A program made the position numbers and the translations under genes. From Gigaspora rosea (Eukaryota > Glomeromycota > Glomeromycetes > Diversisporales > Gigasporaceae), in NCBI GenBank assembly GCA_003550325.1, contig QKWP01000489.1, positions 8,538 to 72,537 on the forward strand: a DNA stretch of 64,000 nt, in the 5' to 3' direction. Positions 1 to 12,100 of the stretch are shown in pieces. A model generated the notes under the pieces. That model was given only the letters and a program-made list of their open reading frames with translations. It was not told where the DNA came from and did not search any database. Every line of letters starts with the position of its first letter. The first letter of the stretch is position 1.

Positions 1-780
1 CGTGCTGCTTCAATTGAAGACCACCCAGATCGACATTTGCCATACTACTTGCACCCTAATTCTATAGGTAATCTAGTAGCATTTCAACTGCCGGATTACC
101 CTAGGGAGGGTGTAGTACAACCCCCCTAATCTTTCTATGTCCCACACATTTCTAGATTAGGTATTGAATACCTTCGCAATGGCCGAGGCCACCACTAGCA
201 GTCAGGGCTAACCATTAAACCGCACAGTATCCTTGCCCTTGCAAGGTTCATTACGATTCAGATACCTACATCACCAGTCCTATAACCGATCCCTCCCAAA
301 CTACCAAACTAGTTAGCCCGGATGGGTCGTTGTATCTCGGCTTTAGATGCCTTTTTGGTTAACTTCCCTTGGTTCCTAATTCTATAGCATAGGACCTTTT
401 CCTCCGGTTTTCTGGCAGCTAGGTTGGTGCCCACTTGCCCCGGGGTGTTCGTCCAGTTCTTTGGTCTCAAATTCTGAATTTGCAGTATCGTCGAAGATTT
501 TCATTACCTCTTTACTCGGGTCTTGCCAAACGGGTTTTAAATATTCTGGTTTCTTGGATTTGTCTGTATCACAGAACACAACTTCGCCCGAAAGTTCCCA
601 TTCAAGATGGTAACCAAAGACTACAAGTAATGTACCCAACCAATCGTCGAATAAATGTTACCGGTACACAGGCCTATTTTTCTAAATCGTCTCCAGTGGG
701 ATTTGAACTCTAGACCTGCTGCTTGGGGGGTGACAACTTAACAACTTCCCTAAGTCGCCACACCCAATCATCTGCAATTT
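1..780 (-). repeat. GC-richer repeat-type fragment, partial at window edge
   Basis: This stretch is clearly less AT-rich than the DNA that follows. The minus strand has an open stretch at 382-639 of about 85 codons without recognisable domain, and a tRNA-like promoter segment lies at its right edge. This combination looks like a retroelement fragment or SINE/LINE-derived repeat that runs off the left end of the window. I recognise no reverse transcriptase, endonuclease or poly-A tail, so the class is inference. A decayed single-copy gene is the alternative. Confidence 0.35.
690..765 (-). other. tRNA-like segment with A- and B-box-like motifs (SINE head candidate)
   Basis: On the minus strand a B-box-like sequence AGTTCAAATCC (plus 697-707 region) lies about 45 nt downstream of an A-box-like TGGCGACTTAGG (plus about 748-759). 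The order and spacing fit an internal RNA polymerase III promoter. I could not fold it into a convincing cloverleaf with a 7-bp acceptor stem, so it is more likely a tRNA-derived repeat head or a degenerate tRNA than a working tRNA gene. Confidence 0.35.
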
Positions 781-1118
781 CAAAAATAGTTAAACCAATA
801 TACCTGTTACAACTATCTCTTCCACTCTAATATATCTGATATACAAAGACTAGAGGTTTTATAACCAATTTAGCTAAAATTAGATTAAGAAAAAAGCAGC
901 TCTTACTTTTACCACACTATATAGATTAGTATAATTTATATCTGTAAATTTTCATGTATTTAATTATATATATCAAATAAAGAGATAGAAAAAAAAGACC
1001 TTTTTTAAAAAAAAATAAAATAAAGAAGTTTCCTAGATTTCACACTCTGTGTTGTACTTGTATATTATATCCAAAAAATTTACTAATTAAATTTGAAAAT
1101 TAGATATAAGAAAAAATG
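781..1118. other. AT-rich intergenic sequence
   Basis: Homopolymer-rich AT sequence between the repeat fragment and the first TIR element. I see no coding, RNA or repeat structure in it. Confidence 0.5.
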
Positions 1119-1436
1119 TATTTGTCGCTAGAGGTGGCAGTCACCAGAGTATGATCGACCAATTAGATTGTTCAAACCAAAAAACAAAGCATCGAAACTT
1201 ACTATCGTTAGGGTTAGGGTTAAAGCCATAGTTATGGTTCGGGTATAGCTTTGTATATAGTAAAATTTTGCAAGGAGATTTTTTTTGCATAAAAAAAAGT
1301 AGTTTCATAGACAAAATTTTAAGTTAGAAGTGATTTTTTAAAAAAATCAAAGTTTTTGCATTTTTTACATTATATGTGATCCTTTGATTTAATTGGTTGA
1401 TCACACTCCGGTGACTGTCACCGCCGGTGACAAATA
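1119..1436. mobile_element. TIR element (MITE) with TA ends, 318 bp
   Basis: Imperfect terminal inverted repeats of about 50 bp face each other. The left arm starts TATTTGTCGCTAGAGGTGG and the reverse complement of the right arm starts TATTTGTCACCGGCGGTGA; both continue into CAGTCACC and a GATC(G/A)ACCAATTA block. Both ends begin at TA, as expected for a Tc1/mariner-type target. No transposase is present, so it is non-autonomous. The core is AT-rich and includes a short TTAGGG run on the left side. Confidence 0.7.
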
Positions 1437-1740
1437 GATTTACTCTAGATGTAATATGCAAATTTTCTTTGTGTACTAAACTATTTTAAAATTTGTAATA
1501 TCAAAAAATTTTGTTTATATAACCACTTTTCAAGCTCTAACAAAAAAATTTCTTGCAAAATTATAATAAGCTATTACTCTGCTCTAACCTCTAACCCTAA
1601 CCCAATCCTAATCCAAACTTCATATTAATTTAAGTTTTTTAAATAAAATTATTTTGTTGAGTTATTACACAGATCTGCTATATATATACTGTGATAAATT
1701 AGCACATCACAGGGAGCATTATAGGTTTATTCTTTAAGTA

Positions 1741-2082
1741 TATAGTCAAACCTCTCTAAATGCATGTTGCTAGGACCTGATCTAAAGCGTGCATTTAGGG
1801 AAAGTTGCAATTAAAGAACACTAATAAAATCATAATATGACTATTATTACGTAATAAAAATAGCTTTGGTACCTATAAATAATAATTTCGATTGGCTAAT
1901 AATCACATGGATGCATTTATAGAGAAGTTTTTATACCGGTAAGTGGGTCAAACAATTAGAGTGCACTTACAGAATAAAGAACATGCATTTATTTATAAAT
2001 CCCGTTGTAGGGCTAGCCTTCCATTGTGCATTTAGAGAGATGTTGCATTTAGGGGGGTTGCATTTAGGGAAGTTTGACTGTA
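1741..2082. mobile_element. pogo/Tigger-like MITE, TA target duplication
   Basis: The left end reads TATAGTCAAACCTCTCTAAA and the reverse complement of the right end reads TACAGTCAAACTTCCCTAAA, flanked by TA on each side (1741-1742 and 2081-2082). Such CAGTCAAACC-like termini with TA duplication are typical of pogo/Tigger-class non-autonomous elements. GCATTTAGGG-like motifs recur several times near both ends. No transposase ORF is present. A related short copy lies at 19959-20098. Confidence 0.7.
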
Positions 2083-2289
2083 CTTTATATTCTTAATAAA
2101 ATTTTATTTTATTTAAAAAATTGCAGTAAATATGTAATATACATTCGCGTTCTCTAATTGGCTAGTGCACTATGCCAAGGCACGTGATTGAAAATTGGCA
2201 ATCCTGTGTAAGATTTTCGTTTTCGCCATGGCTAGTAGCGATTGACAATAAGAGGGGCACGCCTCAAATATTTTCACGTGCCCATCTTA

Positions 2290-5196
2290 ATGCGCGTTCG
2301 CATCATGAAAACAATCGAAATTGTTTGTCATATAGAAGATTCGAAACCAACGTCGCCACGTCTTGTACCTTGCGTTACAGCAGAAGACCGCTTTGAAAAT
2401 GCGGGAATGGAATGGATCTCAATACAAGAACTTATATCAAGTTGGAAACAACGTGCCTTACATGAACCTTTTTATTATGGAGAGTGCACTACCGATATTT
2501 TAAAGAATATTGATATTGTCGTTGATTTTTTAAATGTATTTCATGAGGTATTGAATCTGAACAGTACTCTTTATAAAATTTTTGGGTTAACACGTAAAAA
2601 TAGGCAAATATGTCAACTTTATCCTGATAATTTAAATTCTTTATTATCCCCGAGCAGCAACTTGTTGGCTGTAAAACCGCACAAGAATGTGTCACCAAAT
2701 TTCCCAAAGGTGGGCAATTGTTAACAGATTTGGCGGTATTTTTATTTATTTATTTATATTTTAAATTATTCTTATTTCACGATTCATCATTATTCATTCG
2801 TATGTCGTCGGGTTTAAACTAGAAAAATAGAATTCTTGTCCTTCATTCAGAAACTTGTCGATTAGTTGTAAAATGTATTTTAGAATACTCTAAATGCGTA
2901 TCTGGGTTTACAGATTCATTGACAGACTCGAACTAGTATGTAAAATCTTTTCAAATGGTTTATAATTCAACTTTTGCTAATATTTTATATTTTTAATTTT
3001 ACAGTCAATCAAAGAATTGGTGTTTAAATAAAATAAATTCCTTGTTCTTTCGACATAATCCTTCTTATAATCGTGATAATGCTTCGGAGTATATAGCTAG
3101 ATCATGCGGTGCTGGAAATTATGAATTACAAAAGATTATTGTTACTGAGTCTGTTACTGTAATCAGGGAATTTTTGGAAACAATAATAACAAAGTCAATA
3201 GCAATACCGGTATGTTTTCGCAATTAAAATATCTAATATAAGTAATGCAAAATGTATTTAATACCGTTGATACCATATAATTAATAAAGTATAATTTTTT
3301 AGTCTCAATATTTCGTCAAAATTTCCGAACAATTTCTACCACTTTTGGACGATTCGTCAATGTGGGAAATGGCTGATCTTATAATTCGATCAGCAACAAA
3401 TAGTGCATTGAATATAACATCATATACAAACAATTGTGAGGTTTTATCATACGAATTTGTTGAAAAATTAGTCTTTACAGAATCAATATTTGATAAACTT
3501 AGTATTGAAGCAAAATCTGGGCATGTTTTATTTTTAAACCACAATAAATATAATTAGAGTTTATGTTAAATATCAGATTAATCTTAGTTTCTATAATTTA
3601 ACAGTTTATGGGCAGCTTGCCCCTTTGCCGTTGAACATGAGGTAACAAATCTTGATATGTATAAGGTAATACCGGTATGTTTCAAGATCGATTAAAGTTT
3701 ATTTCACCTTCATATCAGGTCATGAAACTTTTTGGACATCTACTATTTTCCAGGGAAAAAGAATATATGACACCAAGAGAAATAAAGGAAGTCGTACGAA
3801 ATGAACTTTTATTTCGAAGGATGGTAGTACATCCAAGGATTTGTCATCTATGTTTTGATATTTTGACGAAATTGGTTATCGAGTCTCCAGACTGGCGTAT
3901 TCTTCGCCTTATAGGGTACATAATACAACCTATTTTTGAGAACGAACTTCGAAATGGGTATTCTTCTTTTGCAGAAGTAAGTTATCAATTGAAATGAAAT
4001 GAGTGTTATTTGGTTTTTTACTAAAAGCATACACACACTTTTATAAATTTATTTAGTATCTTCCTCAACCTTTTATGAATCTTGTTTCCAATCTTACAAA
4101 TTATATTTCGGGGGCACATGAATTTTCAATGATCAATTCTTGTATTAAACAATTTTTATTAAGTCAAAGCCTATCAGATGTCAGAATGTGTAGAAAGCAA
4201 GTATGGATACTTTTGATGTCATTTCCAAAATGGCATTATTGGATAATTGAAGTAATTTTTGATGAATTACTCTTTCCAGAGATTAGTGAAGTAAGTATAA
4301 AAACACCTTATAGATATAGATGGTGTTAGCAAAACTTATATTTATGGATAATTCATGATTGTAGCTAGAAGAACCAATACATTATCTAGCATGGTTAATG
4401 TGTCCGAGAGATGATAATACTATTATCACTCTTACTAATACTATAGTAGATATTATAATATCCGTAAGAGGTAACAATTAATATATGAATGTTCTACATA
4501 TCATTTTTAAAGTATTGGTCTAATTTTAAATAACATTTTTAGAGTGTTTGTCAGCTTCACAAAATAGAAACGAAAGGATTCTTTTGTGTCTTGAACGATA
4601 TCAACCTATTTTTACAAATCAAATGATTTTAGTAGATATTGTTTTAGGATTATGGCCAGTTACCAACTCCTTAGATTTAATGAAGAAACTTGTAAGATTT
4701 TCTAGGTTTGAAATTCTTTACACAACTCTGGTTATGTCGACACTCTCCAAAAATAAAGTACAGTATTTGATATATTTAGATTCAGTTTGAGTTTGACCTT
4801 CATATCAAATTTATAGGATTGAAATTTGAAAAAAATGTCGATGTAACCAGCTATCTGTTATCGTAAATGTTGTTATCATCAATTATGTGTATCACTAATT
4901 TGTGATTATAATATAGGTAAATTTTTGCATAAAAAATCATAATGAACAATTAAACGTGTCCAGGTTGGAATAGATTTATTATTGTATTAAATAATTGACA
5001 TTTTACTAACTTGCACTCATTAACATTATTATTTCATAGACAGAATGACGGTGTAAATTTAACGATATTAACGCTTATTTTAGATTATTTTTATGAAACG
5101 CAAGTTACGGAAAACAATCCTGAAATGAAAGATTTCTTAAATAGTTTGCAAGAAATATATAAAAGTTCTTTATCATCGATAACCTTTTGTATATAA
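2290..5196 (+). CDS. FANCC-like multi-exon protein (tentative)
   Basis: Ten exons can be joined in frame: 2290-2713, 2851-2897, 3015-3209, 3303-3520, 3605-3665, 3719-3976, 4057-4290, 4365-4463, 4545-4691 and 5044-5196, giving about 611 residues. Introns after exons 1 and 4 need GC donors; the others are GT-AG. The protein is all-helical in appearance, without an enzymatic motif. From memory of the family its order of motifs resembles Fanconi anaemia group C protein: an early QEL..W segment, a middle RICHLCFDILTKLV helix, and near the C-terminus a WILL.F..W helix followed by LAWLMCPRDD. The length is close to that of animal FANCC (about 560). FANCC is a helical-repeat subunit of the nuclear FA core complex that supports FANCD2/FANCI ubiquitination in crosslink repair. 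The assignment is by eye only. The start is uncertain: an upstream ATG at 2228 could be spliced in. A different helical-repeat protein is the main alternative. Confidence 0.45.
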
Positions 5197-5581
5197 TTAT
5201 ATTGTTAATTTTGTAAGTTTTCGAAATAATCGTAGGGTTTAATTCTGCGTAAGTTGTACATTTAGGTATATATCTAAAATTCATTGTATCATAGTCAAAA
5301 GAAATGGTGTTAACCATAATGGAATAATGGTTGACTAATAATAGTTTTTGATAAGTCATTATAAATAAAAATTATGCATTATAGAGGCTTAAATAAGACA
5401 TACCTTTATTTTGTTAGTGGTTCATCCTTTGCCACAAGTTTTCTTGAAGTGAAGTTTATTATGGTTCTCCAGAAATATCAAAAAATACATCTGATTGTTT
5501 GTCGATCCTTGAGTTTTTATTGGCTGATTAGGATAAACTTCCGTATGAAAAATACAATTAAAAATATGTCTATAGGGTTTG

Positions 5582-5675
5582 GGTGAAATCCGCGTTAGCA
5601 TAGTGTGTTTTATAGGTTAGCGCGGATTTCACCCTCATGTGATCTGCATAGCGGCTAGCTGCGCGGGTTTCACCC
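5582..5675. repeat. Short palindromic repeat around GGGTGAAATCCGCG
   Basis: The block GGGTGAAATCCGCG is followed about 35 nt later by its inverse GCGCGGATTTCACCCT, and again by a variant GCGCGGGTTTCACCCT. It directly abuts the next TIR element. It may be the remains of a small MITE or a hairpin-forming spacer. Confidence 0.5.
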
Positions 5676-5682
5676 TGTCGTA

Positions 5683-5871
5683 AAAAAATCACCAACGAAT
5701 CTGATCATATCAGAACAAAATTTCTTTAAAGTTTTGTTGGCTGTTTATTATTACTTTCAAATAGGAAGTAAAAATTTACATAATTAACAGCTAATGAAAC
5801 TTTAAAGAAATTTTGTTTTCCAATATTACTTTCTTTTGGCAAATTTAATCAGATTCGTTGGTGATTTTTCT
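5683..5871. mobile_element. MITE, 189 bp, TA target
   Basis: The left arm begins AAAAAATCACCAACGAATCT and is matched by the inverse at the right end. A second inner matched block ACAAAATTTCTTTAAAGTTT follows. TA dinucleotides flank both ends (5681-5682 and 5872-5873). No ORF. This is a Tc1/mariner-type non-autonomous element by termini and target. Confidence 0.7.
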
Positions 5872-5909
5872 TAGATATTTCATAGATCAGTTATAGTATA
5901 GGTGAGCAG

Positions 5910-6512
5910 TAGTGACTGGACTCGTGCTAACTCGTGACTCGCGAATTAAACTCAGAAGAGTTACTCGAATTATTCGAATCATATGACCGAATAATTTTTT
6001 CGAGTTTTACTCCGAGTTACTCGAGTAAATGTGCTATATAATTTATACGTATTTCAAATTGCGAGTTACAAAAAAAGTACACTTTAATTTATAAATTATA
6101 ACAAGCAAATATATTGGATATAATGTCAGACGAAGATTTTAGATGGACCTTTGGACTCATCTGTACCATTACTAATTTTTTCATAATAGGATTTCTCTCA
6201 CTTTTATTTTGCGCCATATTTGTACGATTATTTGTTTTTAAAATATTAAAGATTTATTTATTAAAAATTCGCAATTGCAATAATTTATTTCAAAGTATTT
6301 AATATAATTACGTAATTTAAACTTTATAAAATTACATAAATTACATAACTATTATAAATTTAATTAATGCATGTTATTAATCAATTTAAATTTCATATGA
6401 ATTGCGATTACACTGTAATTAACTCTCGAATAACTCGCGAGTTAAATTTTCATGATTCGGATTGTGATAAACTCGAATTACTCGAGTCACGAGTTGACGA
6501 GTCCAGCCTCTA
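5910..6512. mobile_element. Non-autonomous hAT-type element, 603 bp, 8-bp TSD
   Basis: An exact 8-bp direct repeat GTGAGCAG lies at 5902-5909 and 6513-6520. The element ends are TAGTGACTGGACTCG on the left and TAGAGGCTGGACTCG on the right (reverse complement), followed by many ACTCG/CGAGT words forming inner inverted repeats. Eight-base duplications and TAG-type termini are hallmarks of the hAT superfamily. A hydrophobic 62-codon ORF inside (6114-6302) has no similarity I recognise and is probably chance. Confidence 0.8.
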
Positions 6513-6559
6513 GTGAGCAGATCCGTATAGTATGGTCAATTAACATTGTTACAAATATA

Positions 6560-7080
6560 GATGCTGGTGAAATTAAACCATTTCACCAGGTGAAATGGTG
6601 AAATAGTTTCACCAGAATTACACCAAAATTTTATTTTGGTGAATTGGTGAAATTGGTGAAATTGGTGAATTGAATTGGTGAAACGGTGAATTGAATTGGT
6701 GAAACGGTGAATTGGTGAAATGATGAATTGGTGAATTGGTGAAACAGTGAATTGGTGAATAGTGAATTGGTGAATTTGCTCAGTCCTATAAACGGTTAAT
6801 AGTTCTGACCTCAAAGTGTGCCTGTAAAAACATAAAATGTAAAAACTTGAACAAAAACCTAACCGAATTCCAGGCTGAAATAATTACAGACTCTGGAAAT
6901 TCACCATTTCACCATTCCGCTGTTTCACCAATTCACCAATTCACCAATTCACCATTTCACCAATTCACCAATTACACCAATTACACCAATTCACCAGTTA
7001 CACCAGTTTCACCATTACCGATTGGTGATTGGTGAAATGGTGAAATCATTTCACCACTCTGATTTAATTTCACCAGCATC
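6560..7080. mobile_element. TIR element whose arms are tandem GGTGAAWT repeats, 521 bp
   Basis: Ends are GATGCTGGTGAAATTAAA on both sides in inverted orientation, flanked by TA (6558-6559 and 7081-7082). The left arm (6560-6775) is a run of GGTGAATT, GGTGAAAC and GGTGAAAT units; the right arm (6898-7080) is the inverse, TTCACCAA units. A short unique centre (about 6776-6897) separates them. The open frames across the arms encode only HQFTN-type repeats and are not genes. See findings. Confidence 0.75.
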
Positions 7081-8535
7081 TATAGTTACAAACTAATACT
7101 GTAATTGCAAAGCAATTAATTGAAAATAATTGCAATTACAATTTTTATAATAAAAAGTCTTGAAAAAGTTATTGCAAAAATACAGTAACTAAAATTTCCA
7201 TTAAAATAAATGCAATCATATACATGTAAAAACTATTGTTTAATTAGATGAACGACCACATTTTACTATTTACTCTTAGCAATAGAAGATATACGTTACG
7301 GGTCAAGAGGCTTTCTCCAGTCTGTATAATAATGCTTTACAAACGAAACAAACGTTCCACCGTATTAGATGTAGGAGGAATGATATTCATATCCATGTCA
7401 TTGTGAACGCTATTTCAGTATGCATGTTTTTAAAAAAAACACTTGATTTTTTTATCCAATAATATCAGATATAGGCTTTTTTTTTTTATTATTAATTAAT
7501 CATATAAGCTTTTTTTTTATTTATTTATTTAATCATATGTGCTTTTTTTTTTATTTATCTAGTCATGATTTTTTTTTCACATTTACAAATTGGCCTATAC
7601 GGATGCTATAGTTTCTTTTTTCTTATAACCGATTGTATTTTCATATGCGTTTATCCTAATAGCCAATAAAAACTCAAGGATCGACAGATATCTGATATGT
7701 TAAACTTTTCGTGTAACAATCGCGAAGTCTATTGTAAAATATTTTAAATTAATATAATAAAAAAAACTCCATTTTTCTAAAATATAAACCGTTAATAGAT
7801 TAATATATAAGTTATGGAAGAGAAATTTTAACAATTTTTTATAATCATTTTATATACTGTATTTTGAATTTCAAGTTGTATCTTCTTCATAATTTGCATA
7901 ATAATTTATTAATAAAAAAATTTTACTCAATTGCTCAACGGAATCTATATTTTAGAGAAATGGTACGTTATTTTTTAAAAAAAAATTTTATTTAAAATTT
8001 ATTAATTTACTAAAAAGTATATATAAGGCCATGCAAAGTTAATTAAATTGGTTCTCGTAACCCGACCGGGTCAAATTTTGAAAATTTTTATATTAAAAAT
8101 TTTTTATAACTTATGTTTTAATAACCGGGTGAGTTTTAAAAAAAAAATTTAAAAAAAATTTTACAAATTGTTGTTATATATACTATTTCATGTTAAGATA
8201 ACCAATAAATTAATTTATATACCTGATATAGTATTTTAATATAGATCGTCACCATTGTTACATAAAAAAAATTTAATATTCAATTTTCCTATAGACTACT
8301 ATTTTTATGCATGCCAGGCATAACAATGTGAAATTATATCGATATATCAGTTGAATTTTTTTAGATTATCGTGATTCATGTAACATACTGTATTTGGTAT
8401 GCTCTAGTCAAATTTTTGATCTTGGTAATGATTGACAAAACATATATAAGCCCGTTTACAAAATTATATTTAAAAATTTACCCTGATTGACAAAATAATA
8501 TTTAACATTGATTTACACTTTCTTTGATCTTGGTC
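7081..8535. other. AT-rich intergenic region upstream of MET2
   Basis: About 1.45 kb of AT-rich sequence lacking a supportable gene. It includes three imperfect copies of a roughly 35-40 bp unit at about 7468-7575 (ATATRNGC followed by a T-run and ATTTATT...AATC). The MET2 promoter must lie in its right half, but I see no clear TATA or Gcn4/Cbf1-like site that I would stake a claim on. Confidence 0.4.
7468..7575. repeat. Tandem repeat, about 3 copies of a 35-40 bp unit
   Basis: Three successive units each start with ATATA(G/A)GC or ATATGTGC, run into a stretch of T, then ATTTATT-type sequence ending in AATC or AGTC. Unit lengths differ by a few bases because of T-run length. Confidence 0.6.
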
Positions 8536-10515
<1,980 letters not shown>

Positions 10516-10750
10516 AAATTATTAAAATCATTATAACATTAGTCATACTTAAAAAGAAAATTTTAGTTTTTTTAAATAAAGTTTTCAAATAATTTTTTTT
10601 AGATATAATTCGATTTGTTATGTTTATTATTCATGGTAATCTCTTAATGTTACTAATATGTGATAAATAAATTTTTTTTCTTGAGTAGTATTGTATAAGC
10701 TCAAATTGTAATTATAGTCATCTAAGATAAATAATTTAATCGAAAATTTT
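10516..10750. other. MET2 3' flank
   Basis: AT-rich sequence following the MET2 stop codon, with several AATAAA-like words that could serve polyadenylation. No gene seen. Confidence 0.4.
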
Positions 10751-11036
10751 TACTGTCGCAGTTGAAAGGTATAAAAATTGACGACAAATTAATATTACTT
10801 TCATTTAGTGAAAAATCATATGGTTACAAAAAGGCAATTGCTAATACTTTTGCGATATACTAATCGGATTTTTGAAATAGCTTGCTATATGACTTTCACT
10901 AGAAGAGCAAAAAAAAAAAATTATACTTGGTAAAATAAAACTTTTCGTTGTAAGCTAAAGCATTATAGAAAAACTATAATAATTTCCGGCAATTTTTGCT
11001 AAGAAATTTACTATTTTTATACCCTTCAACCGCGAT
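10751..11036. mobile_element. MITE-like inverted repeat, about 286 bp
   Basis: Left end TCGCAGTTGAAAGGTATAAA is matched in inverted orientation at the right end (TATACCCTTCAACCGCGA). Exact ends and target duplication are not clear. The core is AT-rich and non-coding. Confidence 0.55.
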
Positions 11037-11208
11037 TTATCTCTTAATAATTCAGCCAAAATGCAATAATTATATACAGCATTTATTTAACGAAGAATAA
11101 CATCGTTTAGTAGCATATAGTATAACCTGTCAAAGCTGAAAAAAACAACCCACCATATCTGTTTTTAATATATACTAATTATTTGACCTTCCCATGCATG
11201 TCAATTTA

Positions 11209-11442
11209 GCAGAGGTCTTTTTCAATTTTTAACGGCTATCCTACCTTGTTTAATGCGTCAAGTGTAGCCCAGATTGCATGAAGAGAGCATCTTCCTGCGT
11301 TGCAAATACAAATTAAAACTTCCAATTATAGAACATAATTAGAAATTTTACTTTGTGTTTCGCAAAAGTAGGAAAATGCTCTCATGTAAATCCGACGCAC
11401 TAAACAAGGTAGGGAGCAGTTAAAAACGAAAAAGACCTCTGC
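11209..11442. mobile_element. PIF/Harbinger-like MITE, 234 bp, TTA duplication
   Basis: Both ends start GCAGAGGTCTTTTTC in inverted orientation, and the arms remain similar for about 80 bp (CCTACCTTGTTTARTGCGTC block). The element is flanked by TTA at 11206-11208 and 11443-11445, the 3-bp target typical of PIF/Harbinger elements. No transposase. Confidence 0.7.
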
Positions 11443-11499
11443 TTATCAGTTTAGTGTATACTGTATTTGCTATTAATCCAAGTCAATTCCTTACCGTAT

Positions 11500-11722
11500 T
11501 TACTCGAAATAATGCACATGGGCGTTATTTCGAAAATTGCATTTTCTTAAAATAGCATGTTGGTTTCGACATGTGCGTCCCAATATAACGCACACTCCAA
11601 ATGCCGAATTAATAATCTGCTGACACATATATAACGCACAATTTTTTAGAAATTAGACGAAAATAACGCGCATCCCCTCGAAATAACGCGCAGGTGCGCG
11701 TTATTTCGAGTAAATACGGATA
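11500..11722. mobile_element. MITE with CCGTATTTACTCGAAATAA termini
   Basis: The left end CCGTATTTACTCGAAATAA faces GTTATTTCGAGTAAATACGG at the right end. Internally several GCGCGTTATTTCGAG-like words repeat in both directions. The same words mark related copies or fragments near 18715-18800, 45878-45990 and 47480-47565. Ends abut TA on the left; the right flank is less clean. Confidence 0.7.
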
Positions 11723-12100
11723 TGAATAATTTTATCGTTATGTGCATATAATTTAGGAAAATACGAATTATTATATTTCCTAAATATAACCATTTATAAT
11801 AATGAATGTTTTGGAATCATTCCAGATTATTAAGACTTTTAAGGAATTAATATGAATAAAATACATGATAAGTATTGTATTTTTGATATGTTTACTACAT
11901 TGCGGATAATGGAATAATAAATATTTTACAAAATTTAACTTATTTTGATTAAAAAAATATAAAGCTTTAGAATGATATTTTATAGCCTTTACAATTTATA
12001 TTTTGTTGTATACACATAATTTAGTTTATTTAAACGGTAAGAGAAACATTTTATATTTGATATTACATTTCCAAATATTTTAAAATATGTAATTAGATAT

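Noticed and set aside
1208..1222. GTTAGGGTTAGGGTT and CCTAACCCTAA-like runs near 1.2 and 1.6 kb (also 47.08 kb)
   Set aside because: Only two to three TTAGGG-like units and located inside or next to TIR elements. Too short for a telomere or an interstitial telomeric array.
6536..7035. Open frames encoding HQFTN/SPIHQF repeats on both strands
   Set aside because: They are translations of the GGTGAAWT tandem arrays in the arms of a TIR element, not genes.
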